Below are positions 36,526 through 44,425 of a stretch of 64,000 nt of DNA, piece after piece. The stretch is from an uncultured Anaeroplasma sp. (GTDB lineage Bacteria; Bacillota_I; Bacilli_A; Acholeplasmatales; Anaeroplasmataceae). The DNA lies in contig CAMEJG010000002.1 of assembly GCA_945919465.1 (NCBI GenBank), forward strand, positions 39,060 to 103,059, given 5' to 3'. Under the pieces are notes generated by a model. That model did no database searches. It saw only the letters and a program-made list of their open reading frames with translations, and had not been told where the DNA came from. Numbering within the stretch: position 1 is the first letter of the stretch; every line of letters starts with the position of its first letter. The translations under genes were made by a program, and so were the position numbers.

Positions 36526-36813
36526 ATGTTATTAAAGCTTAACATTCAATTATTCGCTTCTAAAAAAGGTGTTGGTTCTACTAAGAACGGACGTGACTCA
36601 GAAGCTAAGCGTTTAGGCGCAAAGGCTAGTGATGGCGAAGTTGTTTCTGCAGGTTCAATTTTATACCGTCAAAGAGGTACTAAGTTTTTCCCTGGTACAA
36701 ATGTAGGTCGTGGCGGCGATGATACTTTATTTGCTAAGGTAACTGGTACTGTAAAGTTTGAACGTAGAGGACGCGACAAGAAGCAAATTTCTGTTTATCC
36801 TATTGCTGAATAA
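36526..36813 (+). CDS. rpmA: 50S ribosomal protein bL27 with Prp-cleavable N-terminal extension
   Basis: The 95-residue L27 reaches the peptidyl-transferase centre with its N-terminus. Here it carries the extension [10 protein letters not shown] followed by ASKKG, the Prp cleavage site found in staphylococci and related bacteria; cutting after F10 exposes the mature end. The [19 protein letters not shown] core and [10 protein letters not shown] are diagnostic. AGGAGG lies upstream, 12 bases after prp. Confidence 0.98.
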   Translation: MLLKLNIQLFASKKGVGSTKNGRDSEAKRLGAKASDGEVVSAGSILYRQRGTKFFPGTNVGRGGDDTLFAKVTGTVKFERRGRDKKQISVYPIAE

Positions 36814-36822
36814 TATATAATT

Positions 36823-36850
36823 GTGCCCAAAATGCTTGGGCACTTTTTTT
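36823..36850 (+). terminator. Terminator between rpmA and obg
   Basis: GTGCCCAA/TTGGGCAC, eight perfect GC-rich pairs with a 5-base loop, then seven T. No promoter fits in the remaining bases before obg, so obg probably depends on partial read-through. Confidence 0.85.
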
Positions 36851-36864
36851 AAATTTTAAGGTAG

Positions 36865-38148
36865 GTGAATTTTATGTTTGTCGATCAAGCGAAGATGGAG
36901 CTTGAAGCTGGTAAGGGTGGCAATGGTATTGTTGCTTATCGTAGAGAGCTTAAGGTTGAAAAGGGTGGACCCTTTGGAGGCTCTGGTGGTAAAGGAGGCT
37001 CAATTATCTTTAAGGGTAATGAGGGAATGTCCACACTATTAGATTTAAGATATAATAGAGTATTAAAGGGTAAACCAGGTGAAAATGGTAAAACCAAAGG
37101 ACAATTTGGAGCTAATGCAGAGGATACTATCGTTTTAGTTCCAGTTGGTACTACTATTTTTGATGATTCTACTAATAAGGTAATTGCTGATATAACTGAG
37201 CATAATCAAGAAGTAGTAGTATGTAAAGGAGGAAGAGGCGGTAGAGGTAATATGGCCTTTGCCTCTGGTACTTATAAATGCCCTGATTTCTGTGAAAAGG
37301 GTGAACCTGGTGAAAAGAAAAATATTCGATGCGAGCTAAGAGTACTTGCTGATTGTGGATTAGTAGGTTTCCCAAGTGTAGGTAAATCTACATTGATTTC
37401 TGCAGTATCTCAAGCTAGACCTAAAATCGCAAGCTATCATTTCACAACATTAGTACCAAATTTAGGTATGGTTCGTTTAAATGATGGTAGAGATTTTGTA
37501 ATGGCAGATTTGCCTGGTATTATTGAGGGTGCTCACGAGGGTGCTGGATTAGGACTACAGTTTTTGCGTCATATAGAACGCTGTAAGGTAATAGTACATG
37601 TTATTGATATGGGTGCTGTAGATGGAAGAGACCCTTATGAGGATTATTGTATTATTAATAATGAACTTAAGGAATATAAAATGAATCTTTCTAAACGTCC
37701 GATGATAATTGTTGCGAATAAAATGGATGTAGAAGGTGCAGAAGAAAATCTTAAGAAATTTAAAGAACATGTTAAAGAACCAATAATTTGTATCTCAGCC
37801 TATGAAAAGAAGAATCTTGATGAATTATTATATAAAATTGCTGATACATTAGAAAATACAGAAGAATTTAGCTTATTTGAAGAGGATGAGCTTGATGTCG
37901 TTGAATATGGCTTAAAGGAAGAAAAGAAATTCTTTAATATTGAAAGACAAAGTGATGGAATTTTCAATGTGACTGGTGATGGAATATTACGTTTATTTGA
38001 AATGACTGATTTCGATTCAGATACTGGTAGAGCTCGTTTTGCTAGACAATTAAGAAGCTATGGAATTGATGATGAATTAAGACGATTAGGTGTTAAAAAT
38101 GGAGATACTGTAAGAATCTTCGATTTTGAATTTGAATTTATTGATTAA
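36865..38148 (+). CDS. obg: GTPase Obg
   Basis: Obg is an essential GTPase in 50S assembly and stress responses. The 427-residue protein has the glycine-rich Obg domain (about 1-158: GKGGNGIVAYRRE, GGSGGKGGS), a G domain (159 to about 330) with P-loop GFPSVGKST, switch segment VMADLPGIIEGAHEGAGLG, NKMD and SAYE, and a C-terminal OCT domain (about 350-427). It is placed after rpmA as in most bacteria, but behind a terminator. Confidence 0.98.
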   Translation: MNFMFVDQAKMELEAGKGGNGIVAYRRELKVEKGGPFGGSGGKGGSIIFKGNEGMSTLLDLRYNRVLKGKPGENGKTKGQFGANAEDTIVLVPVGTTIFDDSTNKVIADITEHNQEVVVCKGGRGGRGNMAFASGTYKCPDFCEKGEPGEKKNIRCELRVLADCGLVGFPSVGKSTLISAVSQARPKIASYHFTTLVPNLGMVRLNDGRDFVMADLPGIIEGAHEGAGLGLQFLRHIERCKVIVHVIDMGAVDGRDPYEDYCIINNELKEYKMNLSKRPMIIVANKMDVEGAEENLKKFKEHVKEPIICISAYEKKNLDELLYKIADTLENTEEFSLFEEDELDVVEYGLKEEKKFFNIERQSDGIFNVTGDGILRLFEMTDFDSDTGRARFARQLRSYGIDDELRRLGVKNGDTVRIFDFEFEFID

Positions 38149-38171
38149 TCAATATACTATAATTAAAAAAT

Positions 38172-38212
38172 GGACAATAGCTATGAAAAATTCATACTTA
38201 TTGTCCTTTTTT
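38172..38212 (+). terminator. Terminator after obg, probably bidirectional
   Basis: GGACAATA/TATTGTCC with an inner TATGAA/TTCATA, flanked by A and T runs, so it can serve both obg and the converging ParB-like gene. Confidence 0.85.
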
Positions 38213-38228
38213 AATAAAATGATATATT

Positions 38229-38831
38229 TTATTTTAATATTTCATTTAAACCTAAACTATTTATTATATTATAATATTCCTCTTCATTAACAATATTCAT
38301 TTGAGAAATATTTCTAATATTAGCTTCTTTAGCTAAATAAATAATATCATCTAAATTATTAGGATTATCTAGTAAATAAACATTAACTAATTTTTTATAA
38401 TCATTTTTTAAGGCATATAGTCTTGCATGTCCATCAAGCGCGATATATTCTTCATCAATAATACATACAGGAATACAAATATTATCTATAGGAATATATT
38501 TTTCAATATTATCAATTTTTGTATCAATAATAAAAAGATTACTTGGTTGAATACAATCTATTGGAAGCTTAAATGTTGGTGTTTTTTCAAAAGCTCTATA
38601 AAAGCTTCTTGATTCATTATAAAAGGTATCAATATTTAAATTATATTCTCTGAATTTATTTATAGCCTTTTCAACATAAAATAAATTATTTGTTATTATT
38701 TTAGCTTCATTTTTATTTATATCAAATTCATAATAATATCTTTCATTATTATTTATAATTGTTATACAATTACCTAATAATCGATTTTTTTCTGAATAAA
38801 TTATATCTTTTCTATCAATAAATATTTTCAT
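38229..38831 (-). CDS. ParB/sulfiredoxin-fold (ParB-N-like) protein
   Basis: A 200-residue protein. Residues 95-165 resemble a ParB N-terminal-type domain: LPIDCIQPSNLFI, a linker, then IPVCIIDEEYIALDGHARLYAL, where DGHxR is the family core. There is no helix-turn-helix DNA-binding domain, so it is not a chromosome-partition ParB. The N-terminal 85 residues are of unknown fold. Stand-alone DGHxR proteins include kinases and nucleases; the activity is unknown. It is a single reverse-strand gene. Confidence 0.6.
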   Translation of the reverse strand: MKIFIDRKDIIYSEKNRLLGNCITIINNNERYYYEFDINKNEAKIITNNLFYVEKAINKFREYNLNIDTFYNESRSFYRAFEKTPTFKLPIDCIQPSNLFIIDTKIDNIEKYIPIDNICIPVCIIDEEYIALDGHARLYALKNDYKKLVNVYLLDNPNNLDDIIYLAKEANIRNISQMNIVNEEEYYNIINSLGLNEILK

Positions 38832-38883
38832 AAGCTTTACCTCGTTTTTATTATAATAAAAAATAAAAAAATAGCAATTATTT

Positions 38884-38912
38884 TTGTAATAGAAGTATAA
38901 TTATGATAAAAT
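38884..38912 (+). promoter_or_regulatory. Promoter of the AsnC-aminotransferase pair
   Basis: TTGTAA (38884-38889), 17-base spacer, TAAAAT (38907-38912) preceded by TGA (extended -10). Confidence 0.6.
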
Positions 38913-38939
38913 AATCTTAATATTATTTGGAGGCATTTT

Positions 38940-39434
38940 ATGGATGAGATAATAAGAGAAAAAATACTTAAAAATTTAGAAAAAAATTCAAGAATAGATT
39001 TACATGATTTAGCTATAATGCTAGATTGTAGCGAAGTAGAATTAGTTAATGAAGTAAGTAAAATGGAAAATGAAGGAATTATTTGTGGATACCACACACT
39101 AATTAATTGGGATAATACAAAAAAAGAAATTGTTACAGCTTTAATTGAGGTTAAGGTTACTCCTCAGAGAGGTTTAGGATTTGATATGCTAGCAGAAAGA
39201 ATTTCTAAATTTAATGAAGTAACTAGTGTTTATTTAATGAGTGGTGGTTTTGATTTTATGGTTCTAATTGAAGGGAAATCAATGAAGGAGGTTTCTCGAT
39301 TTGTCTTTGAAAAGCTTGCGACATTAGATTCAGTATTATCAACCTCTACCCACTTTGTTTTAAAGAAATATAAGGATCATGGAGTCGAGCTTTTTGAACA
39401 TAAAAAGGATGAAAGAATGTTGGTGAGTGCCTAA
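38940..39434 (+). CDS. alaR: Lrp/AsnC-family transcriptional regulator
   Basis: A 164-residue Lrp-type regulator: N-terminal winged helix (about 1-60, DLHDLAIMLDCSEVELVNEVSKMENEGII) and C-terminal RAM effector domain (about 70-150, VTALIEVKVTPQRGLGFDMLAERI, GGFDFMVLIEG). It is immediately followed, with a one-base overlap, by an aminotransferase, the same pairing as alaR-alaT (yugG-yugH) of B. subtilis. The symbol is proposed on that synteny. It probably senses an amino acid and controls its own operon. Confidence 0.8.
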   Translation: MDEIIREKILKNLEKNSRIDLHDLAIMLDCSEVELVNEVSKMENEGIICGYHTLINWDNTKKEIVTALIEVKVTPQRGLGFDMLAERISKFNEVTSVYLMSGGFDFMVLIEGKSMKEVSRFVFEKLATLDSVLSTSTHFVLKKYKDHGVELFEHKKDERMLVSA

Positions 39435-40594
39435 TGCGTGATTTTCTTTCAAATGTAGTTAAAGAAATAAAGCCTTCTGGAATTAGAAAGTTTTTTGATA
39501 TTGCTAAAACTATTGATGGTGCTATATCACTTGGTGTTGGTGAGCCTGATTTTGATACTCCATGGCATATTAGAGAAGAAGGAATATATACTCTCGAACA
39601 AGGAAAAACAATCTATACCTCTAATCAAGGATTAAAAGAATTAAGAATAGAAATATCTAATTATTTAGAAAGAAGATATAATCTAAAATATAACTATGAT
39701 AGTGATATTTTAGTTACTGTTGGTGGTAGTGAGGCAATAGATGTAGCCTTAAGGGCTATGATTAATCCTTTAGATGAAGTAATTATTACTACTCCATGTT
39801 ATGTATCTTATGAGCCTTGTTGTCTTCTTGCAGGAGCGAAAGTAAAAACAATTCCTTTAAAAAATGAAAATGAATTTAGATTGACACCAGAGGAGCTTGA
39901 AGCAGCTATTAGTGATAAGACTAAAATATTAATAATAAATTATCCTAATAACCCTACAGGAGCTATAATGGATTATTCTGATTTAGAGGCTATTAGTGAA
40001 GTAATTATTAAGCATGATTTATTTGTTATATCTGATGAAATATATTCTGAATTATCATATTATAATAATCATGTATCAATTGCCAATATTCCTAATATGA
40101 AGGAAAGATGTATTGTCATAAATGGATTTTCAAAGAGCTATTCTATGACTGGTTGGAGATTAGGCTATGCTTGTGGACCTAAAGAAATAATTGCCCAAAT
40201 GACAAAAATACATCAATTCGCAATAATGTGCGCCCCAACAAATAGTCAATATGCTGCAATTGAAGCTCTAAAAAATGGTGATAATGATGTAAAAGAAATG
40301 AAGGATGCCTATAATGAAAGAAGAAGATATGTTTTATTTCGATTAGAAGAAATGGGACTTCCTTGTTTTACTCCAAAGGGAGCATTTTATGTTTTTCCTG
40401 ATATTAGAAAATTTGGACTTTCAAGTGAGGAATTTGCATTGAGATTATTAAATGAAGAAAAGGTAGTAGTAGTAGTACCAGGTAGTGCCTTTGGTGTAAG
40501 TGGAGAGGGCTTTATAAGATTATCCTATGCTTATTCAATTGATGATTTGAAAAAAGCCTTAGAACGAGTTGAAAGGTTTATTAATAACTTATAA
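39434..40594 (+). CDS. alaT: Class I PLP-dependent aminotransferase (AlaT/PatA-like)
   Basis: A 386-residue fold-type I aminotransferase. Residues 90-105 (VTVGGSEAIDVALRA) bind the phosphate, NYPNNPTGA carries the conserved Asn, SDEIYSEL the Asp, and NGFSKSYSMTGWRLGY the Schiff-base Lys (in SKSYSMTGWR). It begins on the last base of the regulator stop. Candidates are alanine aminotransferase, by synteny with yugH, or N-acetyl-LL-DAP aminotransferase (PatA/DapX role), which is missing from the dap cluster. Sequence alone does not separate these. Confidence 0.85.
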   Translation: MRDFLSNVVKEIKPSGIRKFFDIAKTIDGAISLGVGEPDFDTPWHIREEGIYTLEQGKTIYTSNQGLKELRIEISNYLERRYNLKYNYDSDILVTVGGSEAIDVALRAMINPLDEVIITTPCYVSYEPCCLLAGAKVKTIPLKNENEFRLTPEELEAAISDKTKILIINYPNNPTGAIMDYSDLEAISEVIIKHDLFVISDEIYSELSYYNNHVSIANIPNMKERCIVINGFSKSYSMTGWRLGYACGPKEIIAQMTKIHQFAIMCAPTNSQYAAIEALKNGDNDVKEMKDAYNERRRYVLFRLEEMGLPCFTPKGAFYVFPDIRKFGLSSEEFALRLLNEEKVVVVVPGSAFGVSGEGFIRLSYAYSIDDLKKALERVERFINNL

Positions 40595-40622
40595 AATATG
40601 CATTTTTATGCATATTTTTTTA
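40594..40622 (+). terminator. Terminator after the aminotransferase
   Basis: AAATATGCAT/ATGCATATTT, ten pairs with a 4-base loop, followed by a T run. Confidence 0.75.
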
Positions 40623-40639
40623 AGTAAGCATTTTATAAA

Positions 40640-40668
40640 TTGAAAATACTAATCTATTATGTTAGAAT
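40640..40668 (+). promoter_or_regulatory. SigA-type promoter of prfB
   Basis: TTGAAA (40640-40645), 17-base spacer, TAGAAT (40663-40668). Confidence 0.65.
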
Positions 40669-40698
40669 AATTAAGTGTTTGTTAGAAAGGAATTTATT

Positions 40699-41805
40699 AT
40701 GGAAAAGTATGAAATAAATAAATTTGTAGAAGAATATAAAATAAAGCTAAATGATTTATTTCAAGCCTTTAATATTGAAACGAAAGCTCCTGAATTAAAG
40801 GAATTAGAAGCTAAAATAGAGGATTCAAATTTTTGGAATGATCCAAATAATGCTCAAGCTATTATAGCTAAGGCTAATGCTATTAAAGAGGTTGTTAATA
40901 AATATAATAAAGCTAAAAATATTTATGATGATATTTTATCCTTAATAGATATGTTAAATGAGGATCCTGAGGCCCAAATATTAATGGAATCTGAAATGGA
41001 AGAATTTAAAGAATATATGGCCAAGCTTGAAGAGGATGCCTTATTAAGTGGAAAATATGATTTTAATGATTGCATTTTAGAACTTCATCCAGGTGCTGGT
41101 GGTACAGAATCTATGGATTGGGCTTTAATGCTATATCGTATGTATACTAGATTTTGTCAAAAAAAGGGATTTAAGGTTCAGCTACTTGATTATCAAGCAG
41201 GAGATGAGGCCGGTATCAAGAGTGTGACAATGTCTATAAGTGGTGCTTATGCATATGGATTATTAAAATCAGAAAGAGGAGTTCACCGTTTAGTACGTAT
41301 TTCTCCATTTGATTCAAATGCGAGACGCCATACTTCATTTTGTAGCTGTGATATTGCCCCTCAAATTGAAGAAGCAGATGATGTTGTGATTAATGATGAG
41401 GATGTAAAAATTGATACCTATTGTTCATCTGGTCCTGGTGGACAGGGAGTAAATACAACCTATTCAGCTGTACGTGTAACTCATAAGCCTACAGGAATAG
41501 TTGTTACATGTCAAAATGAAAGAAGTCAAATAAAGAATAAGGATATTTGTTTTAAAATATTAAAATCAAAGCTTATAGAGCTTGAGATAAAAAAACAAGA
41601 AGAAGAAATTAGAGCTCTTAAAGGAGAACAAATGGGTATTAATTTCGGAAGTCAAATTAGATCTTATGTATTTTGTCCTTATACATTAGTAAAAGATCAT
41701 AGAACAAACTATGAAATGGGAAATATTGATGCAGTAATGGATGGAGATATTGAAGGATTTATGCAGGCTTATTTAAAATATATGGCAGGTAATGGTAATG
41801 AATAA
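40699..41805 (+). CDS. prfB: Peptide chain release factor 2, encoded without frameshift
   Basis: RF2 ends translation at TGA and TAA. The 368-residue protein has the discriminator SPF (202-204) for TGA/TAA and the catalytic GGQ (247-249). The gene is one continuous frame; the usual in-frame TGA near codon 25, which drives programmed +1 frameshifting in most prfB genes, is absent. Codons 22-26 read Gln-Ala-Phe-Asn-Ile. I chose ATG 40699 with AGAAAGGA upstream; a GTG at 40675 would lie at the transcription start. It overlaps yitT by 14 bases. Confidence 0.96.
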   Translation: MEKYEINKFVEEYKIKLNDLFQAFNIETKAPELKELEAKIEDSNFWNDPNNAQAIIAKANAIKEVVNKYNKAKNIYDDILSLIDMLNEDPEAQILMESEMEEFKEYMAKLEEDALLSGKYDFNDCILELHPGAGGTESMDWALMLYRMYTRFCQKKGFKVQLLDYQAGDEAGIKSVTMSISGAYAYGLLKSERGVHRLVRISPFDSNARRHTSFCSCDIAPQIEEADDVVINDEDVKIDTYCSSGPGGQGVNTTYSAVRVTHKPTGIVVTCQNERSQIKNKDICFKILKSKLIELEIKKQEEEIRALKGEQMGINFGSQIRSYVFCPYTLVKDHRTNYEMGNIDAVMDGDIEGFMQAYLKYMAGNGNE

Positions 41806-42736
41806 TAATTTTTTATTAAAAAAATTAAAACAATATAGCTTAATCACCTTTGGTGTAGCATTAATGAGTATTGGTTTTTATTTTTTCTTAGACCCAGTAA
41901 ATTTATGTATTGGTGGTGTAATGGGTTTAGCTACAATTTTAAAACCATTCTATAGTAGATTAGGTGATTGGTTTACAACTAGTATCTTTATGTATATTGT
42001 AGATATTATTTGCTTAATAGTAGGTGCTATTTGTCTTGGAAAGGATTTCTTTGTAAAGACAGTATATGCTACCTTATTATCTCCTACAATAATATTATTA
42101 CTAGAAAATACTTGTGATCAATATTTCTTTTTACAAAGTATTTCTGATTTTAGCATTATTGATGGTGTAATTTCAGTAGGTACTTCTACATATATAGTTT
42201 GTCTTGCAGTATCAATAATATGTGTTGGCTTAGGAATCGGTATTGCTATTAAAAATAATGGCTCTACAGGGGGTCTTGATGTTGTTCAACAAATATTATC
42301 AAAATATTGTCATGTTCCATATTCAATTTCAATGTATTTAACTGATTGGGTCATTGTATTTATTGCTGGATTTAATGTTTTCCATGGACTTCCAGGCTTT
42401 GGTTATAACCTAGAATTAGTGTTGTTTGGTTCTTTAGGAGTGATTGGTAATGGTTATTTAATAGATAGAGTATTGTTAAACGCTAAAGCTAGAAGAACAG
42501 TTTATATTATTACATCTAAGCCTGAAGAAATGAAGGAATTAATTTACAATACTGCAAATCGTGGTGCGACATTTGTAAATGTGACAGGAGCATATACAAA
42601 AGAATCCTATACAATGCTAATATGTACAATGGATAAAAATGAAGCATATAAGGTTACCCCACTAATAGAAACAATAGATAATAAAGCCTTCAGCTTTGTT
42701 ACAAGCTGTAAGGAGGTTAAGGGGGAATATAATTGA
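41792..42736 (+). CDS. YitT-family membrane protein
   Basis: A 314-residue protein with five or six transmembrane helices (about 12-34, 55-75, 83-103, 126-155, 167-190) and a C-terminal DUF2179-type soluble domain (about 225-305: VYIITSKPEEMKELIYNTANRGATFVNVTGAYT). The GIGIAIKNNGSTGGLDVVQQILSK segment is typical of YitT. Function is unknown in this family. The start overlaps prfB; ATG 41798 is an equally possible start. Confidence 0.88.
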   Translation: MVMNNNFLLKKLKQYSLITFGVALMSIGFYFFLDPVNLCIGGVMGLATILKPFYSRLGDWFTTSIFMYIVDIICLIVGAICLGKDFFVKTVYATLLSPTIILLLENTCDQYFFLQSISDFSIIDGVISVGTSTYIVCLAVSIICVGLGIGIAIKNNGSTGGLDVVQQILSKYCHVPYSISMYLTDWVIVFIAGFNVFHGLPGFGYNLELVLFGSLGVIGNGYLIDRVLLNAKARRTVYIITSKPEEMKELIYNTANRGATFVNVTGAYTKESYTMLICTMDKNEAYKVTPLIETIDNKAFSFVTSCKEVKGEYN

Positions 42737-43335
42737 TAATTAATTCTCTTGATAGAATAGAAAATTCATCTAATTATAAAGTCATTATAGATAATGAAAA
42801 ATATATTTTAGATGAATCGGTTATTTTAAAATATCGATTATTTCCTAATACAACTATAGATGATTCAATTATAGAGTCATTAATAAAATATAATGATTAT
42901 ATTAATTATTATAATAAAGCCTTAAATTATGCTGTTAAATATGCTAAACCAAGTAAGGCTATTAGTGATTATTTATTATCAAAAGCTTGTCCAAATGATT
43001 ATATTCCATTAATAATTAAGGAATTACAGGATAAAAAAATACTTAATGATGATATTTTATGTAGAAGCTATATAAGCTATTTAATAACAAATTATAATGG
43101 TAGATTAATGATATCAAAAAAGCTTTATGAAAAGGGCTTTACAAAGGAAGTAATTAATAATTCAATGGAAGCAATTGATATTAATTTATACAATGAGGCA
43201 TTAATGAAGTGCTATAATAAGAATAAGAATAAATATAATAAATATGATTCTTATATTGCAAAACAAAAGCTAAAAAATTATTTATTATCTCGAGGTTATA
43301 CAATTAATGATATCTCAATAATTGAGTTTGAATAA
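42733..43335 (+). CDS. recX: RecX-family protein
   Basis: A 200-residue helical protein resembling RecX, a modulator of RecA filaments. It shows the tandem three-helix repeats: ALNYAVKYAKPSKAISDYLLSKACP, IIKELQDKKILNDDILCRSYISYL, GRLMISKKLYEKGFTKEVI and QKLKNYLLSRGYTINDI. The start is TTG 42733 with AAGGGGG upstream, overlapping the yitT stop by 4 bases. It is the last gene of the prfB operon. recA itself is not in the window. Confidence 0.78.
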   Translation: MIINSLDRIENSSNYKVIIDNEKYILDESVILKYRLFPNTTIDDSIIESLIKYNDYINYYNKALNYAVKYAKPSKAISDYLLSKACPNDYIPLIIKELQDKKILNDDILCRSYISYLITNYNGRLMISKKLYEKGFTKEVINNSMEAIDINLYNEALMKCYNKNKNKYNKYDSYIAKQKLKNYLLSRGYTINDISIIEFE

Positions 43336-43355
43336 AATACTTTTTGTAGTATAAT
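43328..43355 (+). promoter_or_regulatory. Promoter of the TetR gene
   Basis: TTGAAT (43328-43333, inside the end of recX), 16-base spacer, TATAAT (43350-43355). Confidence 0.55.
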
Positions 43356-43394
43356 AACGTTATGGAATATTATAAACAATTAAAGAGGTAAAAA

Positions 43395-43898
43395 ATGAAA
43401 AATAATCAAAAAGAAAATGATTTTTTTACAAAAGAGATTATGGCAGAGGCTTTATTAAGATTATTAAATAAGAAACCATACGATGATATCAAAGTTGTAG
43501 AAATTGCAGATACTGCGGGAGTATCAAGGAGCTCTTTTTATAGGTATTTTAATAAAAGCACTAAAAAGGATTTAATTTTAGAATATATTATTTATTTATG
43601 GGATATATATATTATAAATAAGGATAATAAGTCATCATTAGATAAAGCGTTTCTAATATTACTTGAATTTATTTATAATTATAAAGATATTTTTATTATA
43701 TTAAATAAATCTGGATTAAATGATATTATATTTAAATTAATATACCATATGGAGAAAGATCTAAATGATTTAGAAGATGTAGTAAAGGCTTTTATTGCAG
43801 GAAGTATTTATGGATTAGTAAACTACTGGATTTCAAATGATTTTAAAACCAGTCCAGAAGAAATTGTAGATATATTTTTAAATTTAAAGAGGGATTAA
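43395..43898 (+). CDS. TetR-family transcriptional regulator
   Basis: A 167-residue regulator. The N-terminal three-helix DNA-binding domain includes KPYDDIKVVEIADTAGVSRSSFYRYFNKSTKKDLI, the standard TetR recognition motif. The C-terminal helical ligand domain (about 65-167) resembles the YxxxxxKDxF/ FKLIYHMEKD type found in dihydroxyacetone-kinase-operon regulators, without a specific ligand call. The gene after it encodes a small Sel1-repeat protein. Targets are unknown. Confidence 0.85.
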   Translation: MKNNQKENDFFTKEIMAEALLRLLNKKPYDDIKVVEIADTAGVSRSSFYRYFNKSTKKDLILEYIIYLWDIYIINKDNKSSLDKAFLILLEFIYNYKDIFIILNKSGLNDIIFKLIYHMEKDLNDLEDVVKAFIAGSIYGLVNYWISNDFKTSPEEIVDIFLNLKRD

Positions 43899-43900
43899 AT

Positions 43901-44110
43901 ATGAGTAAAACAAAAGAAGTAAGAAGATTATCTAAATGGGCAAACAAAAACTATCCAGAATTTCAATATGAATATGCACTTAAGCTTTTAAATGGAGAGG
44001 GAACAAAGGAAAATAAAGCTCTAGGCATATATTTTATGACAGCTAGTGCTTGTAATGGTTATCCAAAGGCCATAGAATATCTAAATACAAAGAATTCACC
44101 TTCAAACTAA
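43901..44110 (+). CDS. Small Sel1-repeat-like protein
   Basis: A 69-residue protein containing about one and a half Sel1-like repeats: FQYEYALKLLNGEGTKENKALGIYFMTASACNGYPKAIEYL. No signal peptide. It starts 2 bases after the TetR stop, so both are co-transcribed. It may be a truncated relic of a longer repeat protein like the one at 51084, since a further Sel1 remnant lies just downstream. Confidence 0.55.
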   Translation: MSKTKEVRRLSKWANKNYPEFQYEYALKLLNGEGTKENKALGIYFMTASACNGYPKAIEYLNTKNSPSN

Positions 44111-44128
44111 TTGAAGGTATTTTTTTTA
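44098..44128 (+). terminator. Terminator after the small Sel1 gene
   Basis: ACCTTCAA/TTGAAGGT, eight perfect pairs, then ATTTTTTTT. The left arm lies within the 3' end of the gene. Confidence 0.8.
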
Positions 44129-44268
44129 AATTTGGTATCTATAAATTAATAATATGTGGTAAAATTGATTGAAGATAAGTATTTTAATAGCATTTTGAGG
44201 CTTATGAAAATATGTTCTAATAATGAATAATATCAATAATCTTAATAATTATCAGATAAGAGAAATTT

Positions 44269-44412
44269 TTGATTAAAAATAAATATATTGAATTAATAGG
44301 TTTCATTAAAAAGAGTATTGAAAATAATTTAGGATTTTGTTATTTGAATGGCATAGGAATTATAATGGATAAAGAAAAATCCGATTATTGGTTCAAAAAA
44401 GTGAAGGAATAA
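44269..44412 (+). pseudogene. Sel1-repeat remnant
   Basis: The gap 44111-44425 (315 bases) holds, after the terminator, a frame ending in TAA at 44410-44412 that reads NNLGFCYLNGIGIIMDKEKSD and then YWFKKVKE, a near-perfect Sel1 repeat. It has no ATG and no ribosome-binding site (a TTG lies at 44269), and stops interrupt the frame upstream. Broken frames also occupy 44170-44240 (EDKYFNSILRLMKICSNNE). It looks like the 3' end of a degraded Sel1 gene, related to the gene at 43901. Confidence 0.55.
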
Positions 44413-44425
44413 AGGAGGAATAATT

